64,000 nucleotides of DNA, from positions 460,041 through 524,040 of the forward strand of contig NZ_AYWX01000009.1 of NCBI RefSeq assembly GCF_000502875.1, given 5' to 3'. The translations under genes and the position numbers were made by a program. Numbering within the stretch: position 1 is the stretch's first letter; every line of letters starts with the position of its first letter. The DNA comes from Mesorhizobium sp. L2C084A000 (GTDB lineage: Bacteria; Pseudomonadota; Alphaproteobacteria; Rhizobiales; Rhizobiaceae). Positions 53,397-60,850 of the stretch are shown here, one piece after another. Under the pieces are notes generated by a model, which ran no database searches, was not told the DNA's origin, and saw only the letters and a program-made list of their open reading frames with translations.

Positions 53397-53661
53397 CGAC
53401 ACCACCCTCTGTTTGCTCCGGCGCGCCACGCGCCAGGCTCGACACCAAAGATTCAAGAAGCAAGACACATGCCACCGGCGTCTGGCGCCGGGGCCGCCCG
53501 CTTGAAAGACGTTGCCATGCCAAGCGCGGACGGGTCATGCTGTACGGAAGGCATCGTGCCTATTTTTTGAACGGCTGTCCATAATCGCCCGGGCAACATG
53601 CACCGCCATCTTGAAGGTGTAGTGGGTCCGGCTTTAGGCTGACGGCATCCAGGAGATTGCC

Positions 53662-54045
53662 ATGTTCAGATTCCTCACCCCGAAGTCGATCAAGCCGCCC
53701 TTTGCCCGCTACAGCCACGGCGTCGAGGTGCCGGCTGGCAAGCGGCTGGTGCTGTGCTCGGGTCAGGTCGCCATCACCGCGGACGACCAGATTCCCGAAG
53801 ACGCCGGCGCGCAGGCCGAACTCTGCTTTCAAAACATCGCGGCGATTCTCGGCGAAGCCGGCCTGGGTCTGAGGGATATCGTGCGCATCAACACCTATGT
53901 CACCGATCGCGCGCATCTGCGGCCCTATATGGATGTCCGCGACCGGCTGTTTTCCAGCCCCGCGCCGGCCTCGACGCTGATGATCGTTTCCGGCTTTGCC
54001 CGCCCCGAATTCAAGGTCGAGGTCGAGGCCATCGCGGCCGGGTGA
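53662..54045 (+). CDS. RidA-family protein
   Basis: The 127-residue protein has the YjgF/RidA fold: LVLCSGQVAITADDQIPED near residue 29, INTYVTDRAHLRPYMDVRD near residue 72 and FKVEVEAIAAG at the C-terminus with the catalytic-type Glu. RidA proteins hydrolyse reactive enamine/imine intermediates, which arise in amine and amino-acid catabolism. It runs rightward, divergent from the ABC operon, and is followed after 54 bp by a creatininase-family gene. Confidence 0.86.
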   Translation: MFRFLTPKSIKPPFARYSHGVEVPAGKRLVLCSGQVAITADDQIPEDAGAQAELCFQNIAAILGEAGLGLRDIVRINTYVTDRAHLRPYMDVRDRLFSSPAPASTLMIVSGFARPEFKVEVEAIAAG

Positions 54046-54099
54046 TCGACAGACCGCGCTTGCCGCGCTAGGTCTGCCGGACCATTGAAGAGGCATGAC

Positions 54100-54903
54100 A
54101 TGACCGTACCCAAAAGACGTGTGTGGTGGGGCGACTACCGGACCACCGAATACGCCTCGATCGATCCGGAGGCGACGATCGCCGTGCTGCCGGTGGCGGC
54201 GATCGAGCAGCATGGGCCACATCTGCCGGTCTCTACCGACACTTCGATCATGAACGGCATGCTCGACACGGTTATTTCGCGCCTGCCCGACGATCTCGAC
54301 ATCCGCATCCTGCCGGTCCAGGCAGTGGGCAAGTCGAACGAACATCTGCACGCGCCGGGCACCCTCACTCTGCCGGCAACCACGCTGATAGAAGCCTGGA
54401 CCGAGCTTGGCCTGTCGATCGCGCGCGCCGGGGTGCGCAAGCTGATCGTGGTCAATTCGCATGGCGGCAACGAAGAGATCATGGGCATTGTCACGCGCGA
54501 ACTGCGCGTGCGTGAAAAGATGCTGGCGGTAAAGACCAGCTGGCAACGCTTCGGCCGCCCGTCCGGCATGTACACCGAGCTCGAGGACCGCCACGGCATC
54601 CATGGCGGCGATGTCGAGACCTCGCTGATGCTGCATTTCCGGCCGGACCTCGTCGACATGGCCAAGGCCGACAATTTCGTTTCCAATGTCGCCAAGGCCG
54701 AGAAGGAATTCTCGCTGCTGCGCCACACCGGCACCCACGCCTTCGCCTGGATAGCTGGCGATCTCAACCCGAACGGCGTCGTCGGCGATGCCAGCATCGC
54801 GACGGCGGAGAAAGGCCGGCTGACGGCAGAATATCAGGCCGACGGCTTCATCAGCCTGCTGCGGGATGTCCGCAAGGCGAAGCTCGCGGACTGGTTGACG
54901 TAG
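54100..54903 (+). CDS. Creatininase-family amidohydrolase
   Basis: The 267-residue protein has the creatininase-family metal motifs: IEQHGPHLPVSTD near residue 30 (Glu, His, Asp) and VNSHGGNEEI near residue 115 (His). True creatininase carries NGHYEN at the latter site; this protein has SHGGN, which is typical of other members such as amide hydrolases. The substrate is therefore not clearly creatinine. ATG 54100 follows GAAGAGG. It is on the same strand as the RidA gene. If it did act on creatinine it would need a creatine amidinohydrolase, which is absent here. Confidence 0.82.
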   Translation: MTVPKRRVWWGDYRTTEYASIDPEATIAVLPVAAIEQHGPHLPVSTDTSIMNGMLDTVISRLPDDLDIRILPVQAVGKSNEHLHAPGTLTLPATTLIEAWTELGLSIARAGVRKLIVVNSHGGNEEIMGIVTRELRVREKMLAVKTSWQRFGRPSGMYTELEDRHGIHGGDVETSLMLHFRPDLVDMAKADNFVSNVAKAEKEFSLLRHTGTHAFAWIAGDLNPNGVVGDASIATAEKGRLTAEYQADGFISLLRDVRKAKLADWLT

Positions 54904-55021
54904 CCTCCAAACCAGTGGTCTGGCATCGAAAGGCAAACGCTGTCCTCTTGAACAAACCAGGCGACGGAGGGCGGATCAGACGATCACGCTTTTGCACAGA
55001 GAGATTTCCGCACAAGAGATT

Positions 55022-55050
55022 TTGACAAACTTTGCCAAATGGGCCATACT
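55022..55050 (+). promoter_or_regulatory. Sigma-70-type promoter of the parDE pair
   Basis: TTGACA (55022-55027) and CATACT (55045-55050) are spaced by 17 bp, 22 bp upstream of the antitoxin ATG. A TTTGCCAAA palindrome-like block lies between them and could be the autorepression operator of the antitoxin. Confidence 0.55.
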
Positions 55051-55071
55051 GGACGGGATATGGAGGCCAGT

Positions 55072-55326
55072 ATGGCAACGATGAACGTATCATTGCCCGA
55101 TCCGATGAAAGATTGGGTTGAGGCGCAAACCGAAACGGGCCGCTACGCCAACGCGAGCGATTATGTGCGCGATTTGATCCGTCGGGATCAGGAGCGCAAC
55201 GACAAGATTGCCGCCATGCAGCGCTTTGTCGATGATGGCTTGAAGAGTGGCATCGGCAATCGATCCAGGGACGCGCTTTTCACGGAGGCGGTTAAACGCG
55301 CTGAAAAGCCATCCGGCAATAGGTAG
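55072..55326 (+). CDS. parD: ParD-family type II antitoxin
   Basis: The 84-residue protein starts MATMNVSLPDPMKDWVEAQT, a ribbon-helix-helix, and contains RYANASDYVRDLIRRDQE near residue 24, the ParD hallmark. It should bind DNA and neutralise the ParE toxin encoded next. GGAGG lies ahead of ATG 55072; earlier in-frame ATGs are not favoured. Its TAG stop overlaps the toxin GTG by one base. Confidence 0.88.
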   Translation: MATMNVSLPDPMKDWVEAQTETGRYANASDYVRDLIRRDQERNDKIAAMQRFVDDGLKSGIGNRSRDALFTEAVKRAEKPSGNR

Positions 55327-55859
55327 TGGGATTTCGCCTTTCTTTAGCCGCGGAAGAGGACATCGTCGGTATTGCCGAGCAAGGGGTGCGCCTGTTCGGC
55401 GCTGTGCAGGCCAGACAGTATCATGACGAGTTGTTCACGATCTTTGACCTGATCGCTGCCAGTCCCCGAATAGCGCGAGAGCGGCTTGAATTGAGGCCAC
55501 CGATGCGTATCCATCCCTTCAAAGCCCATCTTGTCGTCTACCGGATCGAAGCCGACGACGACGTGTTCATTGTCCGGGTACGCCACGGGCATGAAGATTG
55601 GGCGAATGAAGGCCACTCGATAATCGAACAACGACATGGGGCAGCTAGCTGTCGATCCTCAGCGCAAAGGGCGTGCCTTCAAAGGCATCCGCACCGCGCC
55701 CGATCGATTCGATTGCCTCGATCATGCGGCCGTTGCGATCAAGCAGCGCATCGGCCACCGCAATCAGCCGCGGATTGGGTGTCGCCGATGGCGACAGCGT
55801 CCGCAATGTCTGAGCCAGTTCGGCCTCATCGCGTTTCGGCGCCAATGCCGCCGCAATGA
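55326..55859 (+). CDS. parE: ParE-family toxin with anomalous C-terminal extension
   Basis: The first 97 or so residues form a ParE/RelE-like toxin: LSLAAEEDIVGIAEQGVRLF at the N-terminus, then ASPRIARERLELRPPMRIHP and VVYRIEADDDVFIVRVRHGHEDW. Normal ParE ends soon after this point. Here the frame continues for about 80 more residues into sequence antisense to the phosphatase gene at 55645, with Arg/Ser/Pro-rich content that looks non-coding. I infer a lost stop codon or a small frameshift. A +1 shift near the DWANE codons would reach TAA within about 20 bases. The GTG start overlaps parD, as is normal for the family. Confidence 0.7.
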   Translation: MGFRLSLAAEEDIVGIAEQGVRLFGAVQARQYHDELFTIFDLIAASPRIARERLELRPPMRIHPFKAHLVVYRIEADDDVFIVRVRHGHEDWANEGHSIIEQRHGAASCRSSAQRACLQRHPHRARSIRLPRSCGRCDQAAHRPPQSAADWVSPMATASAMSEPVRPHRVSAPMPPQ

Positions 55860-56154
55860 TGTAGGCGGAGGCGGTCGAGCGGCTGATGCCGGCATAGCAA
55901 TGCACGAGCATCGGCCTTGCCCGGTCCCAGCGGCGCGCGAAATCGAGCAGGTTACGGACATGCTCCTCGCCCGGCATGGTCATGCCGTCCTGCGCCGCCG
56001 CGATGTCATGCATGACCAGATGCAGATGGTTTTCTCGGGCGATCGACGCCGGACGGACCACCTCCGTTCCGGCGGCAAGCAGCGACAGCATGCGGTCGGC
56101 GCCGGTCCTGGCCACCGTTTCCTCGATCTTTGCCAGCGAACAGACATGGATCAT
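55645..56154 (-). CDS. Protein tyrosine phosphatase-like protein
   Basis: The 169-residue protein has the CX5R phosphatase loop HCYAGISRSTASAYI near residue 83, with Asp in the preceding LHLVMHDIAA block. It belongs to the small DSP/tyrosine phosphatase fold common in Rhizobiales. Its start overlaps the cobC stop (ATGA), so it is translationally coupled to a cobalamin gene. A role for it in cobalamin metabolism is not known. The ParE extension overlaps its 3' end by 215 bp on the other strand. Confidence 0.82.
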   Translation of the reverse strand: MIHVCSLAKIEETVARTGADRMLSLLAAGTEVVRPASIARENHLHLVMHDIAAAQDGMTMPGEEHVRNLLDFARRWDRARPMLVHCYAGISRSTASAYIIAAALAPKRDEAELAQTLRTLSPSATPNPRLIAVADALLDRNGRMIEAIESIGRGADAFEGTPFALRIDS

Positions 56155-57200
56155 TGTTCCGAACCCTTCGATTGATCCTCGCGCCGCGACGCCCATTCGG
56201 CAAGAGCGGTCTCGAGCCGCTGCCATTCCTCCTCACTTCCCGGCAGGCCGGCGCGCAGAACGTCAGGCCGATCGGCAAAATGGCGAAGCAGGATGCCGCG
56301 CTCGCCGAGCGCGGCAAACAAATCGGCGGCATTGGTCAAACTGAGGAAACGATACAATGTGGTGCCGCCCGCTACGGGTACGCCGAAGCGGGCCAACAGC
56401 GCGTCGAGCCGCGCCGATGCGCCGGCAAGAGATGATCGCATCGCGTCCTGCCAGTCGATGTCGGCAAGCGCGCGGATGCCGTATTCCAGCGCCGGGCCGG
56501 CGACGGCCCATGGCCCGAATTGCGTCTCAAGCCGTTCGACCGTCGCTACATCGGAAAGTGCAAACCCGAGCCGCAGCCCGGCCAGGCCGAAGAACTTGCC
56601 GAACGAACGCAGGACGACGATACCGCCCTGGCCGACATCGCCGCAGAGGCTATGCTCGCGCGGCCCAACATCCATGAACGCCTCGTCGACAACCAGCAGC
56701 CCGCCCTTGGCGCGCAATCCGGCAGCCAGAGCCAGCAACCGGTCGCGCTCGATGACACGTCCATCCGGATTGTTCGGATTGACGATGATGGCAAGGTCGG
56801 CGTCCGCCAGGTCAGCGAAATCGCCGACCTCGGTCACCGCGTGCCCGGCGATCACTGCTGCGCGGGCATGTTCGGCGTAGGTCGGACCCAGCACCAGCGC
56901 CCTTCCGGGGGTAATCAGCGAGGCGACGCGCGGCAACAGGATCTGCGTGCCCGGTGCCGCCACGATGTTGGCTGGCGACGGCGCCCCATAGGCACTGGCA
57001 GCGATCTCTGTCAGCTCACGCGTGCGCGCGGCTTCCGGCAACCGCGACAGCGAGGTGGCGGGCAGGTCGAAAAGCGGGTAGGAGTGCGGATTGATACCGG
57101 TCGAGAGGTCGACGAATGGCAGCAGGGCGTTGGGAAAAAGCCCCCTCGCGCGGCCAAGACTTCCACCATGGTCCACAACCGCCCCATTAAGAAGCTTCAT
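56151..57200 (-). CDS. cobC: Threonine-phosphate decarboxylase-like / aminotransferase CobC
   Basis: The 349-residue PLP protein has DHGGSLGRARGLFPNALLPF and DLSTGINP near residue 33, the hallmark of CobC. NPNNPDGRVIERDRL is near 157, DEAFMDVGP near 192 and the Schiff-base Lys is in VLRSFGKFFGLAGLRLGF near 216. It makes (R)-1-aminopropan-2-ol phosphate, the linker of the cobalamin nucleotide loop. Its ATG (57200) and the cobD ATG (57199) overlap on opposite strands. Confidence 0.9.
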   Translation of the reverse strand: MKLLNGAVVDHGGSLGRARGLFPNALLPFVDLSTGINPHSYPLFDLPATSLSRLPEAARTRELTEIAASAYGAPSPANIVAAPGTQILLPRVASLITPGRALVLGPTYAEHARAAVIAGHAVTEVGDFADLADADLAIIVNPNNPDGRVIERDRLLALAAGLRAKGGLLVVDEAFMDVGPREHSLCGDVGQGGIVVLRSFGKFFGLAGLRLGFALSDVATVERLETQFGPWAVAGPALEYGIRALADIDWQDAMRSSLAGASARLDALLARFGVPVAGGTTLYRFLSLTNAADLFAALGERGILLRHFADRPDVLRAGLPGSEEEWQRLETALAEWASRREDQSKGSEQ

Positions 57201-58167
57201 GTCAGTCCTGATCGCTTTCCTGTCATTGGCCGTCGAATTCGCCCTCGGTTACCCCGATTGGCTGTTTCGCGCCATCGGCCATCCGGTGACGTGGTTCGGC
57301 AGGCTGATATCCTTTCTCGACCACAGGCTCAACCGCGCCACTGATCCCGACGCGCTGCGTCGCAAGCGTGGTGTCCAGGCGCTGCTGGTCATCGTGCTGG
57401 TGCCGGCGATAATTGGCCTGGGCGTGCAGATCCTGTTCTGGTTTGTTCCCATGGGCCTCGTCATCACGGCCCTTCTGGCAACGTCGCTTCTGTCGCAAAA
57501 GAGCCTCTATGAGCATGTCGAGGCGGTGGCTGACGCGCTCGACACCGGCGGCCTGGCTTTGGGCCGCGTTGCCGTTTCGCGGATCGTCGGCCGCGACCCT
57601 GAAACGCTCGACAGGGCCGGCGTCTGCCGCGCGGCGATCGAGAGCCTGGCCGAGAATTTCTCTGACGGCATCGTCGCCCCCGCCTTCTGGACCGGCGTCG
57701 GCGGCCTGGCCGGCGGCGCCGCCTACAAGGCCGCCAACACCGCCGATTCGATGATCGGCCACCGCACCCCGCGCCACGAGGCGTTCGGCTGGGCAGCGGC
57801 GCGCTTCGACGACTGGATCAATCTGCCGGCGTCGCGGCTGACGGCGCTGCTGATCGTGCTGGCGGCGTTCCTCGTCAAAGGCGCTGATGCGAAAAATGCC
57901 TGGCATGCGGTATTGCGCGACGCGAAAAAACATCGCTCACCCAATGCCGGCTGGCCGGAAGCGGCGATGGCCGGCGCGCTCGGCCTGTCGCTCGCCGGGC
58001 CGCGCAGCTACGGCGGCGTACTGGTCGACGACGTCTTCATGGGCGAAGGTGGGCGGCGCGAAGCCGACAGCCTCGACATCAGGCAGGCGCTGAAACTCTA
58101 TCGCGTTGCCGACTATCTGCTGATCGCCCTGTTCGGGTTGGTTTCGGTCGTTGTCATCGTGACGTGA
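57199..58167 (+). CDS. cobD: Adenosylcobinamide-phosphate synthase CobD/CbiB
   Basis: The 322-residue membrane protein has FALGYPDWLFRAIGHPVTWF near residue 15 (the GDP-x-W-x-HPV-x-x-G-like motif), ESLAENFSDGIVAPAFW near 155 and YKAANTADSMIGHRTPRHEAFG near 180. It joins the aminopropanol linker to adenosylcobyric acid. ATG 57199 is preferred because the family starts here. It runs rightward, divergent from cobC with overlapping start codons, and is followed by an inverted-repeat region. Confidence 0.92.
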   Translation: MSVLIAFLSLAVEFALGYPDWLFRAIGHPVTWFGRLISFLDHRLNRATDPDALRRKRGVQALLVIVLVPAIIGLGVQILFWFVPMGLVITALLATSLLSQKSLYEHVEAVADALDTGGLALGRVAVSRIVGRDPETLDRAGVCRAAIESLAENFSDGIVAPAFWTGVGGLAGGAAYKAANTADSMIGHRTPRHEAFGWAAARFDDWINLPASRLTALLIVLAAFLVKGADAKNAWHAVLRDAKKHRSPNAGWPEAAMAGALGLSLAGPRSYGGVLVDDVFMGEGGRREADSLDIRQALKLYRVADYLLIALFGLVSVVVIVT

Positions 58168-58170
58168 TCT

Positions 58171-58425
58171 CACGCTCCCCCTTGTGGGCAGGGCTATCGC
58201 ATATGGAATTCCTGAGATGTCTGCCCGGCACGGACCCCCACCCCTAGCCCCTCCCCACAAGGGCGAGGGAGACTTCCGCTGGCGCCGACCCAAGCGAATC
58301 GCCTGTCTTTTCGGCGCCAAAGAAGAATTAAAGGCACGCGGCAGCGTTCCCTCCCCCTTGTGGGGAGGGTTAGGGTGGGGGTCCCTCTTCGCAAGAATCC
58401 ATATGCGATAGCCCTGCCTTCAAAG
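58171..58425. repeat. Nested inverted intergenic repeats between cobD and cobO
   Basis: An outer pair (about 58188-58207 and 58399-58418, containing GGGCTATCGCATATGG and its complement) encloses an inner pair (about 58232-58270 and 58348-58385, including CCCTCCCC/GGGGAGGG). The 58349-58369 hairpin has the same core as the repeat at 46541-46563. The pattern suits a dispersed REP/BIME-like family. Possibly it also ends both convergent transcripts. Confidence 0.7.
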
Positions 58426-58438
58426 GGGGTAAGAAGCC

Positions 58439-59053
58439 TCAGAACTCGATCCCCTGCTGGGCCTTCACGCCCGCGGAAAAATGGTGCTTGGTCACGCCCA
58501 TTTCGGTGACGAGGTCGGCCGCCTCGATCAGCGCCGGCTTGGCATTGCGGCCGGTGACGACGACATGCAGGTCCTCGCGTCGCGCCTTCAGCGCCGCAAC
58601 CACTTTGTCGAGGTCGAGATAGTCGTAGCGCAGCGCAATGTTCAGTTCGTCGAGCACCAGCAGGCTGATCGACGGATCGGCCATCAGTTCGAGCACCTTG
58701 ACCCACGCGGCTTCGGCGGCTGCGATGTCGCGCTTCAGGTCCTGCGTCTCCCAGGTGAACCCCTCGCCCATCGCGTGCCAGACGACGCGGTCGCCGAAGG
58801 CGGCGAAAGCATCCTTCTCGCCGGTGTGCCACTTGCCCTTGATGAACTGGACGACGCCGACGCGCTTGCCGTAGCCGAGCATGCGCAGCGCCAGGCCGAA
58901 GGCAGCTGTGGTCTTTCCCTTGCCCGGTCCGGTGTTGACGATGAGCAAGCCCTTCTCGACCGTCTTGCTCGCCACCTCGGCATCCTGCACCGCCTTGCGC
59001 TTGGCCATCTTGGCGCGGTGGCGTTCTTCGCCCTTATCGTCGATGTCGGTCAT
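58439..59053 (-). CDS. cobO: Cob(I)yrinic acid a,c-diamide adenosyltransferase CobO
   Basis: The 204-residue protein has the P-loop NTGPGKGKTTAAFGLALRML near residue 40, QFIKGKWHTGEKDAF near 69, and the metal/ATP segment LLVLDELNIALRYDYLD near 130, all typical of CobO/BtuR. It transfers the adenosyl group to the corrinoid. It is the last gene of the leftward cbtB-cbtA-cobP-cobO operon, starting one base from the cobP stop. Confidence 0.94.
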   Translation of the reverse strand: MTDIDDKGEERHRAKMAKRKAVQDAEVASKTVEKGLLIVNTGPGKGKTTAAFGLALRMLGYGKRVGVVQFIKGKWHTGEKDAFAAFGDRVVWHAMGEGFTWETQDLKRDIAAAEAAWVKVLELMADPSISLLVLDELNIALRYDYLDLDKVVAALKARREDLHVVVTGRNAKPALIEAADLVTEMGVTKHHFSAGVKAQQGIEF

Positions 59054-59054
59054 G

Positions 59055-59570
59055 TCATTTCACCTTGAGCGGCAGCCCCGCCACCATCAGCAGCACCGTA
59101 TTGGCGACAGCGGCGACCTGCTGGTTGAGCCGGCCGGCGGCATCGCGAAAGCGGCGCGCCAGTGCATTGTCCGGCACGATACCCTGGCCGACTTCATTAG
59201 ACACCACGAACCATGGCCCGCGCGGCCGCGACAGCACGTCCGCCAACCGACGGCATTCAAGCTCGAGATCGTGATCGGCCAGCATATGATTGGTCAGCCA
59301 CAGCGTCAGGCAGTCGACAAGCACAGGCTGGCTGTCGGGCAAGGCCCCGAGCGCGCCGGCGAGATCGAGCGGTGCGTCGATGGTCGTCCAGCCTTCGCCA
59401 CGCCGCGATCGGTGCAACGCGATGCGTTCATGCATCTCGTCATCCCAGGCTTGCGCCGTGGCGACATAGGTCCAGGGCGGCGGCAAGGCGGTCGCCAAAA
59501 TTTCGGCGTGCGCGCTCTTGCCGGAGCGCGCGCCGCCGATGAGGAAGGTCAGTGTCTTGCGATCAGGCAA
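59055..59570 (-). CDS. cobP: Adenosylcobinamide kinase / guanylyltransferase CobP
   Basis: The 171-residue protein has the P-loop FLIGGARSGKSAHAE near residue 10, VATAQAWDDEM near 36, the histidine segment ERIALHRSRRGEGW near 50 and LVDCLTLWLTN near 85. CobP phosphorylates adenosylcobinamide and then attaches GMP. I take TTG 59570 as the start, because it gives the normal length and overlaps the cbtA stop by 8 bp; GTG 59621 is an alternative. It lies between cbtA and cobO. Confidence 0.9.
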   Translation of the reverse strand: MPDRKTLTFLIGGARSGKSAHAEILATALPPPWTYVATAQAWDDEMHERIALHRSRRGEGWTTIDAPLDLAGALGALPDSQPVLVDCLTLWLTNHMLADHDLELECRRLADVLSRPRGPWFVVSNEVGQGIVPDNALARRFRDAAGRLNQQVAAVANTVLLMVAGLPLKVK

Positions 59571-60357
59571 AGCTGTCGCGCAGGCTGGTCGCGGTGCCGG
59601 TGAAGCGGCCACGCACCACACCGACGACCGCGCCGAGCACCAGCCAGAACACCAGATTGGTCACGGTCACCGCCACCACGAACTGGTGATGCAGCCCTTC
59701 CGGAATCGCCGTCCCGTAACTGTCGGGCTGCGGTGCACCGACAACATGCGGTGCGACGATCAAAAGGACGGCAAGGATCGCCAGCGGCAGCGACTTGCGG
59801 AACGCGATCAGGCCGAGACCGGCAGTGGTTGCCGCCACCGTTGCCCACCACCAAATCTGCCGCTGGGTGAGATCGGCGGCCGGCATGGCCGGCAGTTCCG
59901 GCGGCAGGCCGAGGCCCGGCGCCAGCGTGAACACGGCAAAGCCGGCAAGGCCCCAGAACACGCCCTGGCGCCAGCCACCGATGCCGCCGGCGAATTCGGA
60001 GACCGCGACCAGGATCAAGGCGAAGCCGATGCCGGTGACGATATTGGCAAGCACGCTGAAGGCGAAACGCTCGAAACCCTCTGCCGGCGCCCAACCTTCG
60101 TCTGCCGGAGCGGCTTCCGCCGCAGCCGGGGCAGCAGAGCTCATCGCATCTCCCGCCGGAGCAGTTGTGCTCATGGCATTGCTATCCGTTGCGGCCGGAG
60201 CGCCATGGTCATGGTGATGCCCGCCGCCCGCCTGTTCGTAAACTTCCGCCTTCAGGATCAGCGGCACGGTGGCATAGGCCTGCAGGCAGGCGAGGACGAC
60301 GCCGGCCACGAGCCCTGCGATCGCCGCGATGAACACGACGTTGCGAAACAGATTCAT
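59563..60357 (-). CDS. cbtA: Cobalt transporter subunit CbtA
   Basis: The 264-residue membrane protein has about six helices and a His-rich loop (GGGHHHDHGAPAATD near residue 45) that fits cobalt binding. GFERFAFSVLANIVTGIGFA near 90, and PELPAMPAADLTQRQIWWWA near 155, are typical of CbtA. It is the permease part of a cobalt importer. It begins 15 bp after cbtB and overlaps cobP. Confidence 0.92.
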   Translation of the reverse strand: MNLFRNVVFIAAIAGLVAGVVLACLQAYATVPLILKAEVYEQAGGGHHHDHGAPAATDSNAMSTTAPAGDAMSSAAPAAAEAAPADEGWAPAEGFERFAFSVLANIVTGIGFALILVAVSEFAGGIGGWRQGVFWGLAGFAVFTLAPGLGLPPELPAMPAADLTQRQIWWWATVAATTAGLGLIAFRKSLPLAILAVLLIVAPHVVGAPQPDSYGTAIPEGLHHQFVVAVTVTNLVFWLVLGAVVGVVRGRFTGTATSLRDSFA

Positions 60358-60372
60358 GATGTCAGCCCCTCG

Positions 60373-60552
60373 TCAGTGGCAGGGAAACGCCATCGAATGG
60401 CGATAGTCGTGAGCCGCATTATGGACGGCATCGATATGCGAGAAGCCGACAAAGCCCATCACGAAAATGCCGAGCAGCGCGGCAAGCGCGAGCTGCATGA
60501 AGCGCGACTGCGAGGAGACGGAGGCGCCGAGGGAGACGGAAGCGGTAGTCAT
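60373..60552 (-). CDS. cbtB: Cobalt transporter subunit CbtB
   Basis: The 59-residue protein has one membrane helix (about 20-40) and a His-rich C-terminus (HNAAHDYRHSMAFPCH), both typical of CbtB. It pairs with CbtA for cobalt uptake. ATG 60552 follows AAAGGACAAGAC, with AGGA about five bases upstream. The cobalamin riboswitch lies just ahead of it. Confidence 0.92.
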   Translation of the reverse strand: MTTASVSLGASVSSQSRFMQLALAALLGIFVMGFVGFSHIDAVHNAAHDYRHSMAFPCH

Positions 60553-60599
60553 GTCTTGTCCTTTCGCCCTCCACCCGAGGGCATCGAAGTCAGTTTCCT

Positions 60600-60785
60600 G
60601 TCGCCGGCAGGTCTCCTGGCTCACGGATCAGCGTCCTTCCCCACCTTCCCGAAGAAAAAATCCTCAGTGGTTTATGGAGAGGACTACCGCACACAGTTGC
60701 GGGGGCAGCCACGGCATTGGGCGAAATTCGCCCTCACCGCATTCCCTCTTGGCTCCAAAATGGAACCGGCGACACCGGTGACTAT
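60600..60785 (-). ncRNA. Cobalamin riboswitch upstream of cbtB
   Basis: Read on the minus strand, the region holds the conserved core of a cobalamin riboswitch: ACCACTG (complement of about 60665-60671), CGGGAAGG (60651-60644) and the B12 box AGCCAGGAGACCTGCC (60621-60606). The upstream arms around 60690-60785 include CCCCCGCAACTG. It ends about 50 nt before the cbtB ATG and should switch off the cbtB-cbtA-cobP-cobO operon when cobalamin is abundant. Confidence 0.92.
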
Positions 60786-60850
60786 AGGCAGAATCCTCGC
60801 TTCCGGCAAACCAAATTCCGCCGGTGACCATTGCGAATGCGCCATGAAGG

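Noticed and set aside
54100..54903. Creatinine-to-sarcosine route feeding soxBDAG
   Set aside because: The hydrolase carries SHGGN in place of the NGHYEN of true creatininase, and no creatinase gene is seen in the window.
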